A stretch of DNA of 64,000 nt from Streptomyces celluloflavus (GCA_000720995.1 JOEL01000003.1:62001-126000), one strand, 5' to 3'. Positions 8,551 through 17,541 are shown, counted from the stretch's first letter. Numbers and translations are program-made. Notes: generated from the letters alone by a model not told the origin.

Positions 8551-9915
8551 TCACACCTTCCACCAGGTCAGGAACGAACTCCACCAGCTACCCTTCTGCG
8601 GCGCTTTCTGCTGGTGCTGGGACGGGGCATTTCCGGCGGCGTTCCCGAACGACGGGTACGCTCCGCCTGCCCTTTTGTCGGGCCGTACCGGGGTGAAGCG
8701 GGCGGGCAGTGCGTCGAGTGCCCGGTGGAACGGTCCCGGCCGCCAGGTCAGGTTTTCCGCGGGCGTGGCCAGGTCGATATCCGGCAGGCCGTTGAGGAGT
8801 TTCTCGATCGCCAGCACGGAAATCAGCAGCGCGGGATCCTTGGCCGGGCAGGCGTGCGCGCCCGCGCCCCAGGCGAGATGGGCCCGCTTGCTGAGCGTCT
8901 GCCGGCCCACCGAAAGGTTCGGGTCGGTGTTCGCCGCCGCGAAACTGACGAGTACCGGATCGCCGGCCCGCAGCCCGCTGCCGAAGAGGTCCACGTCCTG
9001 CACGGGGTAATGCACGGCGTAGTTCGCGATCGGCGGGCTGTTCCACAGCACGTCGTTGATGGCATCGTCCACCAGCAGGCCCGCCGAATGCGGGCCGCCC
9101 GCGTACTTGTCGTCTATCAGCAGCAGCCGGAGCGCGCTGGTGATGATGTGCTGAGTGGGTTCCGTGCCCGCCGCGATGAGCGTGACGAGCTGATGAATCA
9201 TTTCCTCGTCGGAGAGCCTGGACTGATGCTGCATCAGCCAGGACGTGATGTCCTCACCCGGTGTCGCCCGCTTGAGCGCGACGAGTTCGAGCAGGGCTTC
9301 GGTGAGGACCTCGTTCGCCTTTTCCGCGTCGATTCCGTCGAAAATCCCGGAGATACCGAAGACCAGCCGGTCACCGATCTCGGCGGGGCAGCCGAACAGA
9401 TCGTTGAAGACCAGCAGCGGCAGCAACTGCGCGTAGTCGGACACCAGATCGGCCCGGCCCCGGCCGCTGAACTGGCTGATGAGATACGTGGCGACACGGT
9501 CGACGTGCCGGCTCAACCGGTGGGTGTCCACCCGGGCCAGGCTGTCCGTCACCGCCTGCCGCAGCCGCATGTGTTCCGCGCCGTCGGAGAAAAGGCAGTT
9601 GGGCCGGTACGCCATCATGGGCAGCACCGGGCTGTCCATCGGAATGTGCCCCTCGTTCCAGGCGCGCCAGCGGCGCGAATCCCGTGCGAAGGCATCCGGA
9701 TTCTGCAGGACGTGCAGCGCCGCGGCGTAATCCGTGACGAGGGTGGCCTCCACTCCGGGGGCCAGCTCGACCGGTGCGCCGGCGCCGTACTGCCGCATGT
9801 TCTCGTAGAAAGCCTCGGGAGCGGCGGCGAATTCGGACCCGTGCATGGGCAGGCGCCCGCCACCGTTGTGCGCGGGGCAGCCGGGCGGCGCCTGGTATTC
9901 CGAGTGAGATTGCAT
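8551..9915 (-). CDS. Cytochrome P450, CYP157-like, lacking the ExxR motif
   Basis: A 454-residue P450. The heme loop is LAWGAGAHACPAKDPAL, with Cys356 as ligand, and the I-helix has LIAAGTEPTQHI. At the K-helix, where almost all P450s have ExxR, the sequence reads AINDVLWNSPP (residues 285-295), so Asp and Trp stand where Glu and Arg should be. CYP157 enzymes of Streptomyces are known to lack ExxR (EQSLW in a characterised S. coelicolor member), which makes this a CYP157-type protein. The C-terminus carries a basic, tryptophan-rich tail (SWWSSFLTWWKV). AGGAG precedes the ATG, 10 bp after the stop of cvnD. Confidence 0.88.
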   Translation of the reverse strand: MQSHSEYQAPPGCPAHNGGGRLPMHGSEFAAAPEAFYENMRQYGAGAPVELAPGVEATLVTDYAAALHVLQNPDAFARDSRRWRAWNEGHIPMDSPVLPMMAYRPNCLFSDGAEHMRLRQAVTDSLARVDTHRLSRHVDRVATYLISQFSGRGRADLVSDYAQLLPLLVFNDLFGCPAEIGDRLVFGISGIFDGIDAEKANEVLTEALLELVALKRATPGEDITSWLMQHQSRLSDEEMIHQLVTLIAAGTEPTQHIITSALRLLLIDDKYAGGPHSAGLLVDDAINDVLWNSPPIANYAVHYPVQDVDLFGSGLRAGDPVLVSFAAANTDPNLSVGRQTLSKRAHLAWGAGAHACPAKDPALLISVLAIEKLLNGLPDIDLATPAENLTWRPGPFHRALDALPARFTPVRPDKRAGGAYPSFGNAAGNAPSQHQQKAPQKGSWWSSFLTWWKV

Positions 9916-9925
9916 GCCTGAACTC

Positions 9926-10516
9926 CTAGTTGAGGCGGGACTGGAGATAACGGACGAGCACGATCAGCGAATCCGCCGACGATCGCTGGTCACGCGCGTC
10001 ACAGTTGACGACGGGCGTCTCGGGGAGCAGGTCCAGAGCCTCCCGGATTTCTTCGAGCGAATGGCTCGGTGTCCCGTCGAACTGGTTCACGGCGATGGTG
10101 TACGGAATGCCGTAGTGCTCCACCAGGTCCATCACCGGGAACGATTCTTCGAGGCGTTCGGGATCGACCAGCACCAGTGCTCCGAGTGCCCCCCGCGACA
10201 GGTCTTCCCACACCTGAACGAAGCGCTGCTGACCGGGTGTTCCGAACAGGTACAGGACCAGCTTCTCGCTGAGCGTGAGCCGGCCGAAGTCCATGGCGAC
10301 CGTCGTCGTGGTCTTGCCGGGAGCGCCCTTGGGATCGTCTATTCCCGCGCCCGCCTGCGTCATGACTTCCTCGGTGCGCAGCGGCGGAATCTCGGACATC
10401 GTTCCGATGAACGTCGTCTTCCCCACGGCGAAATGCCCGACCACGAGGATTTTCGCGGCGGTCTGCACCGAACTGCGCAGGTAGACACTGTCATCCAAAT
10501 CGAGCCTGGAGCCCAT
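9926..10516 (-). CDS. cvnD: Conservon GTPase CvnD
   Basis: A 196-residue small Ras-like GTPase of the conservon type. G1 is GHFAVGKTT, G3 is FGTPGQQRF (the usual DxxG aspartate is replaced by Gly within FGTPGQ, as is normal for this family), and G4 is NQFD. Conservon proteins CvnA-D form a membrane-associated complex likened to eukaryotic G-protein coupled systems, with CvnD as the switch. The gene overlaps cvnC by 26 bases and has GAGGAGG before its ATG. Confidence 0.92.
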   Translation of the reverse strand: MGSRLDLDDSVYLRSSVQTAAKILVVGHFAVGKTTFIGTMSEIPPLRTEEVMTQAGAGIDDPKGAPGKTTTTVAMDFGRLTLSEKLVLYLFGTPGQQRFVQVWEDLSRGALGALVLVDPERLEESFPVMDLVEHYGIPYTIAVNQFDGTPSHSLEEIREALDLLPETPVVNCDARDQRSSADSLIVLVRYLQSRLN

Positions 10517-10871
10517 TCAGCACCTCCTCAAGAATTTGCCTGTCGACGAGTTGGGCGCTGGGTATCGGCGCGCGAGTCGAGAGGTGTCCTTCCGCCGTGA
10601 GGTCGGACACCAGAATCTTGACGACACCCACCGGCAACTGCATGTGCCCGGCTATCTCGGCGACCGAAAGGAAACCCCCCGCGCACAGCTCCAGCAGGCG
10701 GAGTTTCTCCGGGTCGAGAGGCTTTGTACGGGGCGGCTCCCGGTGCATGGTGACCAGTGTGATCAGTGAGAAATCACTGTCATCGAGCAGGTCGCGGCCG
10801 TTCGTGATGACATACGGCCGTACCAGTTCCGCTGTTTCCTGTGCCAGCTCCGGTTCGTCCGAGGTCGTCAT
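10491..10871 (-). CDS. cvnC: Conservon protein CvnC (DUF742)
   Basis: A 126-residue DUF742 protein. The winged-helix-like core is seen in LRLLELCAGGFLSVAEIAGH and PVGVVKILVSDLTAEGHL, preceded by the RPYVITNGRD segment that is diagnostic for CvnC. In the studied conservons CvnC interacts with the GTPase partner. It overlaps cvnB by four bases and cvnD by 26, consistent with tightly coupled translation. Confidence 0.93.
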   Translation of the reverse strand: MTTSDEPELAQETAELVRPYVITNGRDLLDDSDFSLITLVTMHREPPRTKPLDPEKLRLLELCAGGFLSVAEIAGHMQLPVGVVKILVSDLTAEGHLSTRAPIPSAQLVDRQILEEVLNGLQARFG

Positions 10872-11275
10872 GGTTGGATGTCAGCCCTCTCGCGAGGGGG
10901 GCTGGTCAGTGCTTTGCCGAGTTGTCCGACCAGCTGCTGCATACGGAAGGTGATCTCCGCCATGTCGACATCGGGCGTCGCCGAAACAGCGAGATAGGCG
11001 CCTTCGCCGGCCGAAATGAGGAAAACCCAGCCGTGGTCGAACTCGACCAGCGTCTGACGCCACTGCGGCCGCTCGTCGGGGCTGCCGCAGAAATCGGCGA
11101 CCGTACGGCTCAGCGACTGCATACCGCTCATCGCGGCGGCGACGGTGTCGGCGTGGTCCCGGCCGACCCCTTTCGAGCGCGCCATGAGAAGGCCATCGGC
11201 GGAGACGAGAATCGCGTGCTGCGCTTCGGGCACTTCCAGAGCACTGTCAAGCATCCACGAAAGATCGTAGTTCAC
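10868..11275 (-). CDS. cvnB: Conservon protein CvnB (roadblock/LC7 domain)
   Basis: A 135-residue roadblock/LC7-domain protein, the family that acts on small GTPases in other systems. Typical segments are LSWMLDSALEVPEAQHAILV, SADGLLMARSKG and WVFLISAGEGAYLAVSA. The start is a GTG at 11275 that overlaps the TGA of cvnA (GTGA). In the conservon it is thought to couple the sensor CvnA to the CvnD switch. Confidence 0.93.
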   Translation of the reverse strand: MNYDLSWMLDSALEVPEAQHAILVSADGLLMARSKGVGRDHADTVAAAMSGMQSLSRTVADFCGSPDERPQWRQTLVEFDHGWVFLISAGEGAYLAVSATPDVDMAEITFRMQQLVGQLGKALTSPPRERADIQP

Positions 11276-12408
11276 GGAGTCTCATGCCCTTCACTGCTTG
11301 CATTGGTGGAACGACGGCCCGATTGTGTCCCGCGCTGAAAGGCGCCCATGACGGAAGCTGTCGTCGCGCTGTCACGGGCCGGGCTGTTCGCGCTCTCCGA
11401 CTCGGTCGGCACGATCGATATCGCGCCTCGGCGGCGGCGTTTCGGCAGACCGCCGGCCGTCGTTACGGGAGCCGCCGGGCGAGGATTGTTCTCCTCCGGC
11501 GGCATCGGGGTGGACGCGGCCACGGCTGGACTCTCCTCGGGCTCATGCACGGACGTGAGTAGATCGTCGGGGAGCAGGACGACCGCGCGCACGCCACCGT
11601 AGGGAGAGGTGGAATCCACGGACACGCTGAAGCCGTAACGGGCGGCGAGGACACCGATGACCGTGAATCCGAACTGCGGCGGGTTACCGAGGCTGGAGAC
11701 GCCGGGCGAGTGCTCGCTCGACAGGAGTTCGGCGGCCCGCGCCTTCTCCTCCTCGTTCATGCCGACACCGGCATCGTCGACCACGATGCAGACGCCCTTG
11801 GGCACCGGCCGGATGTTGATCTCGATCATCGTTTCCGGCGCCGAGTAGCTGGTCGCGTTGTCCAGCAGTTCGGCGAGGGTGAGCGCGACCGGTTCGACGG
11901 CGCGGCTCACAATGGCGAAATTGCTCTGGGAACGGATCTCGACGCGCGTGAAGTGCCGGATGCGGCCCTTCGCGCTGCGGACCACGTCGTAGAGCGAGGC
12001 GGCGTTGCGCCGCCTGCCCAGCCAGCCGTCGCAGAGCACCGCGATGGACTGTGCTCGCCGGGCGAACTGCGAGTTCATGTGGTCGATATCGAGGAGGTCC
12101 TGGAGAATCTGGTGTTCGCCATACGCCCCCTGCATCTTGGAAATCGCCAGCTGCTGCTCACTCGCCAGGCCCTGAAGAGTCCGCATGGCGGCCTTCAGCG
12201 TGTTCTTCGTGGCCTCTTCTGCTCTGTCCTTGGCCTCTTCCACGGCCTCTGTGTAATGATTCTCCAGGTTGGCGTAGTGCTGCTTGAGCTCAGCCTTTTC
12301 GTTGCGTAGCTCCGCGATCTTTTTTCTGCCGCGAACAATCGCGGTGGCGGCGGCAGGGGTACCAACGATCAGACCCCAGAGCGCTGGATCCTGGAAGTAT
12401 GGCGTCAT
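11272..12408 (-). CDS. cvnA: Conservon sensor histidine-kinase-like protein CvnA
   Basis: A protein of about 378 residues. A short hydrophobic N-terminal segment (LWGLIVGTPAAATAIV) is followed by a helical region rich in Lys/Glu (residues about 30-85, probably a coiled coil). A GHKL ATPase domain follows, with the N-box ELLDNATSYS and the G-box VDDAGVGMNEEE. The C-terminal 100 residues are Pro/Ala-rich. I took ATG 12408 as the start because GAAGAGAG lies just upstream; a GTG at 12435 would add nine residues. The closest known relatives are the cvn9/rar type conservons, whose operons also carry P450 genes. Confidence 0.9.
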   Translation of the reverse strand: MTPYFQDPALWGLIVGTPAAATAIVRGRKKIAELRNEKAELKQHYANLENHYTEAVEEAKDRAEEATKNTLKAAMRTLQGLASEQQLAISKMQGAYGEHQILQDLLDIDHMNSQFARRAQSIAVLCDGWLGRRRNAASLYDVVRSAKGRIRHFTRVEIRSQSNFAIVSRAVEPVALTLAELLDNATSYSAPETMIEINIRPVPKGVCIVVDDAGVGMNEEEKARAAELLSSEHSPGVSSLGNPPQFGFTVIGVLAARYGFSVSVDSTSPYGGVRAVVLLPDDLLTSVHEPEESPAVAASTPMPPEENNPRPAAPVTTAGGLPKRRRRGAISIVPTESESANSPARDSATTASVMGAFQRGTQSGRRSTNASSEGHETP

Positions 12409-12978
12409 AGGACTCTCTTCGGACGACGGAGCCACGAGCTGTCAAATATCGGGATGTTGCGTTCAAAATCAGTCGCGCCCCCCGGACATACCTGAACGGC
12501 CGCGCACGGTCGCCTGCCGGAATACCGTCCACGGCCCGGCAAATGGCATAACTCTCCCCGGGGTGACGGTTTTCTCAGGGCAATGCGCGGATTTTATTTT
12601 GCCATAGCAGGATATTAAAGCGCTTGGCAAGTGCGATGATCTTAGCATCACGGCCACGCCCGACGTCCACGCAGATCCGCTCCGTTCCGTGACCTGACGG
12701 AGATTCAAAAATGGTCCACTTTGGTGATATTGGGGGCCGTTGCCGGACTCCCGGGCGGCCCCGGCAACCGCGTACCTGACGGACCGTGATGCGAACCCCC
12801 GGCTTGGCGAAAGCAATGACGCCGACCCCGGCCCCGCCCGCCGTCCCACCGCCCCAAGCAGCGGCAAAGGACGGGTCAAAGGTGCCTGGCCGAACCCGTC
12901 CGCCGGTTCACCGCCCACTGCGGCCGCTCCTCCCCCGTATCCGGCAACAGCCCGACCCGGGCGCCTCATGACGAGGTG
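12409..12978. other. Intergenic region upstream of the conservon
   Basis: About 570 bp between the conservon start and the convergent end of the esterase gene. The stretch 12,580-12,660 is unusually AT-rich for this genome and probably contains the conservon promoter. Short open frames here have neither ribosome-binding sites nor recognisable protein sequence. Confidence 0.5.
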
Positions 12979-13977
12979 TCAGACGGACGGGACGGGGCCC
13001 TGCATCCGCTCGCTGATCCAGTGCAGCGAATCGGCCATCCGCTGGATGTAGGTGTGGCCGCTGTGCACCCCGTCGGGTATCTCGAAGAGCGTGGCGTGGA
13101 TCGGCCCGCCGGTGTACTCCTGGATGAAGCGCTTGACGTCGGGCACCGCGGCCTCCTTGGTGCCGAGTTCGAACGCCAGATAGACCTGCGGCCCCTTGTG
13201 TGCGACCAGTTGCCGCGCCAGCCACCGCGGGTCGTTGGCGCGCATCTCGGCGGGGTGCCCCTGCCACATCGGCGAGTCCGGCGCCGTGTCCGGGCCGTTG
13301 GCGATGACGGCCTTGAAGCGGTGCGGGTACTTCAGCACCGCCTTGAGCCCGGCGAAGCCGCCGGAGGAGGACCCCATGAAGGCCCAGCCGTCACGGCTGT
13401 CGTAGGTACGGAAGTTGGCGCGTGCGAAATCCGGTACGTCCTGGGTGAGCCAGGTCCCCATCTTGGGCTGCCCCGGTATGTCGCTGCCGTCGTAGTACTT
13501 CTTCCCCGGGTTGAGCACCGGCATCACGACGATGAACGGCAGCGTCTTGCCCTGCTGCGACCACTCGGCGATCCGCTCCTCCAGCGCGAAGGGCGCGCTC
13601 GCCCAGTAGTTGGCCGGGTAGCCCCAGGAGCCGGGCAGCGCGATCAGTACCGGAAAGCCGCTCTTGAGGTACTTCGGCTGGTTGTACTGCGGCGGTACCC
13701 AGGCCCATATGTCGCCGGTGAAGCCGGACTTCCGGCCGTGCCACCTGGTCTTGACGACCTGGGTGCCGTCGTCGCCGGTCGTACGGAACGGGGTGAAGGT
13801 GGCGCGCGGGCCGGTCGGCGGCACCATCCGGGGCCTGCCGTCGCTGGCGTCCGCGGCGTGCGCCCGCAGCCGCGGTACGTCGGACGCGTCCACGGCGTCC
13901 GCGCCGGGATTGCCGCAACCGGCGAGCAGTCCTACGGCCGCCGCACACATCACGGCTCTGACGCGCAGACACTTCAT
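12979..13977 (-). CDS. Secreted esterase lipoprotein (alpha/beta hydrolase)
   Basis: A 332-residue protein with a lipoprotein signal peptide (VMCAAAVGLLAGCGNPG; lipobox LAGC, Cys21). The body is an esterase-D/feruloyl-esterase-like alpha/beta hydrolase. The nucleophile elbow is GSSSGGF, the oxyanion strand is in FPVLIALPGSWGYP, and the candidate catalytic His is in DGVHSGHTYIQRM near the C-terminus. It is expected to act at the outer membrane face on an ester substrate, possibly a plant-polymer or acyl-sugar ester. It stands alone. Confidence 0.85.
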   Translation of the reverse strand: MKCLRVRAVMCAAAVGLLAGCGNPGADAVDASDVPRLRAHAADASDGRPRMVPPTGPRATFTPFRTTGDDGTQVVKTRWHGRKSGFTGDIWAWVPPQYNQPKYLKSGFPVLIALPGSWGYPANYWASAPFALEERIAEWSQQGKTLPFIVVMPVLNPGKKYYDGSDIPGQPKMGTWLTQDVPDFARANFRTYDSRDGWAFMGSSSGGFAGLKAVLKYPHRFKAVIANGPDTAPDSPMWQGHPAEMRANDPRWLARQLVAHKGPQVYLAFELGTKEAAVPDVKRFIQEYTGGPIHATLFEIPDGVHSGHTYIQRMADSLHWISERMQGPVPSV

Positions 13978-14301
13978 CGGGACGTACTCCTAGGAGGCTC
14001 GGGACCGGGCGCGGGCGCCGCACGGTGCCACCCCGCCAGGCCGGACGAAGGACACCACAATAAGATCAACTAGAGGGTGCGAAAGACCGGCCCCGGTGAC
14101 CGACGGCCGACGACAGACCCCGGCGCGCACCCCGGGCGAACGTGCCGGTACCCGTATCCCGCACGGCCACGGACCGAGTCCCTGGGACCTGCGTCGGAGC
14201 GCGGCGAGCGGCTGCCCAACGACACCTCCGAGTGTCACGCGGTGTGACGGTGCGGATGCGGCCGGAGTGCGGCCGCGGCGGACCGGGCGCACCCTGGAGG
14301 A
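13978..14301. other. Intergenic region
   Basis: About 320 bp between the divergent esterase and the small ORF at 14302. It must hold both promoters, but I see no distinctive motif apart from an AT-richer patch around 14,050-14,070. Confidence 0.4.
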
Positions 14302-14511
14302 ATGAACCGTGCCCCGGTGATCGTCCATCCGCCCTGCGCCGGCGGCCGCCGCGTCACGCTCCACGGACAGGATCTCGGACGGGCACGGCGCCCCGGCGAG
14401 GTCGCCGCGATCCTGCGCCGGGCGGGTTTCTGCGCCGCGGGGCCTCCCTGGGACGACGCCGGTCTCGTCGAATGGCGCGACGGCGGGCCCGACATCTGGT
14501 CGATGCCCTGA
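14302..14511 (+). CDS. Small conserved Streptomyces protein, unknown function
   Basis: A 69-residue protein starting MNRAPVIVHPPCAGGRRVTL and ending VEWRDGGPDIWSMP. The pattern of an N-terminal VxVHPPxxxGGRRVTxHG strand and a C-terminal VEWRxG is shared by small hypothetical proteins I recall from many Streptomyces. A perfect GGAGG lies 5 bases before the ATG. No function is known. Confidence 0.7.
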   Translation: MNRAPVIVHPPCAGGRRVTLHGQDLGRARRPGEVAAILRRAGFCAAGPPWDDAGLVEWRDGGPDIWSMP

Positions 14512-14556
14512 CGGGGATCACGTCCGGTACCCGCGCCGCGTCCGGACGGTACGACA

Positions 14557-14586
14557 ACGGCCCGGCAGCGAGTGCTGCCGGGCCGT
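14557..14586. terminator. Bidirectional terminator
   Basis: A 13-bp perfect stem (14557-14569 with 14574-14586) with a GAGT loop lies between two convergent genes, 45 bp after the small ORF and 51 bp after the end of the DedA gene. Confidence 0.85.
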
Positions 14587-14636
14587 AGCTCCGCGTGCCT
14601 GGCCGGAAGGGCCGGGAGGTGTGGTGTCCCGGGCCG

Positions 14637-15284
14637 TCAGTCGGCCGCCGTGGCGACCGGGGCCTCCGCCTCGTGGGCCGCGGCCGCCTTCTGCGCCCGG
14701 CGCTTCATGACGAGGAACGAGCCGACGCCGAACAGCAGCGCGGCGACCAGTCCGAGCCAGGAGAAGCGCTTGAGCCACGGTTCGGCGACGATGCCGACGC
14801 TGTAGATCAGCGCGGTCGTACCGCCCGCCCAGACGATGCCGCCCAGCACATTGGCGATCAGGAACTTCCAGTACGGCATCTTCAGTACACCGGCGAGCGG
14901 GCCGGCGAAGATCCGCAGCAGGGCGACGAAGCGGCCGAAGAACACCGCCCACATCCCCCACTTGTCGAACTTCGACTCGGCCATGGCGACATGATCGGGG
15001 CCGAAGTGCTTGGGGAACTTGCGGCCGGCCCAGTCCACCAGTGGCTGGCCGCCCTTGCGCCCGATCAGATAGCCGATGGAGTCACCGATGATCGCGCCGG
15101 CGGACGCGCAGGCGCCCAGTACGACCGGGTCGATGTGGTCCTGGGTCGCGGCGAGGATCGCCGCGCTGACGAGGACGATCTCACCGGGCAGCGGAATGCC
15201 CAGGCTCTCCACCCCGATGACCACCCCCACCAGGAGGTACACGCTCACGGCCGGTACCGATTCCAGCCACTCCTGGATGTGCAA
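14637..15284 (-). CDS. DedA-family membrane protein
   Basis: A 215-residue DedA protein with the expected length and about five membrane segments. The family signatures are visible: EIVLVSAAILAA after the first helix, GAIIGDSIGYLIGRKGGQPL, and the R-rich FFGRFVALLRIFAGPLAGVL. DedA proteins are linked to lipid (undecaprenyl phosphate or phosphatidylethanolamine) flipping and membrane homeostasis. The start is a TTG at 15284 with GGAGGAAG upstream. The C-terminal tail is basic and Ala-rich. Confidence 0.88.
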   Translation of the reverse strand: MHIQEWLESVPAVSVYLLVGVVIGVESLGIPLPGEIVLVSAAILAATQDHIDPVVLGACASAGAIIGDSIGYLIGRKGGQPLVDWAGRKFPKHFGPDHVAMAESKFDKWGMWAVFFGRFVALLRIFAGPLAGVLKMPYWKFLIANVLGGIVWAGGTTALIYSVGIVAEPWLKRFSWLGLVAALLFGVGSFLVMKRRAQKAAAAHEAEAPVATAAD

Positions 15285-15359
15285 CGCCGCTTCCTCCGCA
15301 TGGTGTCGGGCCCCCGTGGGCCAATGCCCGGCGGCACCGGCACTGGTGCCCGTCGATCC

Positions 15360-15388
15360 CCCGGGCGCGCCGCAACGGCGCGCCCGGG
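15360..15388. terminator. Terminator after the thioesterase gene
   Basis: A perfect 12-bp stem (15360-15371 with 15377-15388) with a five-base loop. It lies about 100 bp past the end of the minus-strand thioesterase gene and upstream of the DedA gene. Confidence 0.75.
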
Positions 15389-15489
15389 AAGCCTACTCGA
15401 TGGCCGCGGCCGGACGCCGTTCTCCGGACCGGCCGGGCGCCGGGACCGCCACCGGGCCCGCCGGGGCCGCCGTCGGGGGCCGGGGCGGC

Positions 15490-15942
15490 TCAGGCGTTGG
15501 GGCGCAGTGTCCAGATGATGCGCAGTTCGGCCGTGACGGCCTCGTCCGCGCGCCGGATGGCGACGTGGACCGGGAATTCGGGGCGCCGGCCGGCATCGAG
15601 TTCGGCGACCACCTCGGCGACCGGACGGCCGAGCTCCGCGGTCGCGGTGACCGGCCCCATGGCCAGCTTCTTGTAGTCGATCTCCGCCCGTACGGCGAGG
15701 GGCACGGCGCGCGAGAGCTGGTCGCCGAACGCCCCGATGACGATGGCACCGCTGGCGGACTCCCCCAGCGTGAACATGGCGCCGGCGTGGGGGCCGCCCA
15801 CGTGGTTGTGGTACTCGCTCTGGTCGGGCAGGCGCACCACGGCACGCTCGGCGGTCGCCTCGACGAACTCCAGATTCAGGGTGCGGGCCATGGGCACGGT
15901 GGCCAGAAGCATCTCGCCGATGTTCGGCAGGGTCTCAGACAT
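15490..15942 (-). CDS. Hotdog-fold thioesterase-like protein (DUF4442/PaaI type)
   Basis: A 150-residue hotdog-fold protein. The helix segment HVGGPHAGAMFTLGESASG matches the PaaI/DUF4442 thioesterase core, including the HxGxxHxGAM pattern that lines the CoA site. It probably hydrolyses an acyl-CoA, with the substrate unknown. The gene is monocistronic. Confidence 0.82.
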   Translation of the reverse strand: MSETLPNIGEMLLATVPMARTLNLEFVEATAERAVVRLPDQSEYHNHVGGPHAGAMFTLGESASGAIVIGAFGDQLSRAVPLAVRAEIDYKKLAMGPVTATAELGRPVAEVVAELDAGRRPEFPVHVAIRRADEAVTAELRIIWTLRPNA

Positions 15943-16224
15943 GGCCAGAGGTTACCAGCGGGTAGCAAAGGAGGGGAAGGCCGGATTCTCCCCCTCCTAG
16001 GACGGGGAAGCCGCAGCTCGGCCTGTGCGGGCGGGGGTCCCCGTACATAGGGGGAACGGCCGTACGGTCCGCAGGCCGGCCCGCCTATCGTGGACGCCCA
16101 TGTGGCCAGAACAGCAGCACACCGGGGACGCGCCGACCGCGCACCCGGCACACCGGGCGACGGGCGCCCCGTACCCCGTCGCCACCCGGTCCGCCGGGGC
16201 GCCGGCCCGGCCGGTGCGGTCCCG

Positions 16225-17541
16225 GTGACGGGCCGTCCCGCCTGGGCGGGGCGCAACTACCTCCTGCTCACCGGCGCCACGGTCCTCTCCGGTCTCGGCG
16301 GCTCCGGGGCGCTGATCGCGGCCGCCTTCGCGGTGCTCGGGGCCGGCGGCTCGGCCACCGACGTCGGACTGGTCGCCGCCGCCCGTACCGTCCCGCTCAT
16401 CCTCTTCCTGCTGGTCGGCGGCGCGCTCGCCGACCGGCTCCCCCGGCATCGCGTGATGGTCGCCGCGAACGCGCTCAGCTGCGTCTCCCAGGGCCTGTTC
16501 GCGCTGCTCGTGCTGGCCGGGGAACCGCGGCTGTGGCAGATGGCGCTGCTGGCCGCGCTCGGCGGCACCGGGCAGGCGTTCTTCACCCCGGCGGCCGAGG
16601 GCATGGTGTTCGCCAGCGTCTCGGGCGAGCACTCCGGCCGCGCGTTCGCCGTCTTTCGGATGGGCATGAACGGCGCGAACATCGGCGGCGCGGCGCTCGG
16701 CGGCGCCCTGGTCACGGCGGTCGGCCCCGGCTGGGTACTGGCCGTCGACGCCGCCTCCTTCGCCCTCGCCGGGGCGCTGCGCGCGTTCCTCGACGTCAGC
16801 GGCGTCCCCGAGCGGGCCCCCGGTGGCGGGATGCTGCACGATCTGCGGGACGGCTGGCGGGAGGTGGCCGCGCGGCCCTGGCTGTGGGGCGTGGTGGTTC
16901 AGTTCGCCGTCGTCAACGCGATGGTCGCCGCGGCCGAGGCGGTCTACGGGCCGGTGGTCGCCGAGGAGCAGTTGGGCGGCGCCGGTCCCTGGGGGCTGGC
17001 GCTCGCCGCGTTCGGCGCCGGCACGGTGGGCGGTGCGCTGCTGATGACCCGGCTCACCCCGCGCCGTCTGCTGCTGACCGGTGTGCTCTGCGTCTTCCCG
17101 CTCGCGCTGCCCTCGGCCGCGCTGGCGGTGCCGCTGCCGACGGCCGGGCTCACCGCGATCATGTTCGGCACCGGTATCGCGGTCGAGGTCTTCGCGGTGA
17201 CGTGGATGACGGCGCTGCACCAGGAGATCCCCGAGGAGAAGTTCTCCCGGGTCTCCTCCTACGACGCGCTGGGTTCGCTCGCCCTCGTCCCGGTGGCCAC
17301 CTCGCTGGCCGGCCCCGTACAGGATCTCGTCGGCCGGACGGCCGCGCTGTGGGGCTGCTCGGCTCTGATCGCACTGCTGACGGCGGCCGTGCTCTGCGTC
17401 CCCGATGTGCGCCGGCTGACGCGACGGACGACGGCGGGTATGGTCCCATGGCCGACGGCGCCAACAACTCAGAAACCGCCGACGCATCAGACATCCCAGA
17501 CGCCTCAGGAAGCGCGGACCTCGCGGCCGTCCCGGTCGTAG
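16225..17541 (+). CDS. MFS transporter (enterobactin exporter EntS-like)
   Basis: A protein of about 438 residues with roughly twelve hydrophobic helices. It carries the MFS loop after TM2 in ADRLPRHRVMVAANALS (the D-R-x-x-R-H-R motif) and a central cytoplasmic loop around residues 190-215. The overall pattern fits the EntS/DHA3 exporter group, so drug or metabolite export is likely. I chose GTG 16225. The frame extends upstream to 16090, but that segment has no coding character, and a 42-codon ORF (16100-16228) ends exactly at this GTG. The C-terminal tail is Thr/Pro/Gln-rich. Confidence 0.82.
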   Translation: MTGRPAWAGRNYLLLTGATVLSGLGGSGALIAAAFAVLGAGGSATDVGLVAAARTVPLILFLLVGGALADRLPRHRVMVAANALSCVSQGLFALLVLAGEPRLWQMALLAALGGTGQAFFTPAAEGMVFASVSGEHSGRAFAVFRMGMNGANIGGAALGGALVTAVGPGWVLAVDAASFALAGALRAFLDVSGVPERAPGGGMLHDLRDGWREVAARPWLWGVVVQFAVVNAMVAAAEAVYGPVVAEEQLGGAGPWGLALAAFGAGTVGGALLMTRLTPRRLLLTGVLCVFPLALPSAALAVPLPTAGLTAIMFGTGIAVEVFAVTWMTALHQEIPEEKFSRVSSYDALGSLALVPVATSLAGPVQDLVGRTAALWGCSALIALLTAAVLCVPDVRRLTRRTTAGMVPWPTAPTTQKPPTHQTSQTPQEARTSRPSRS

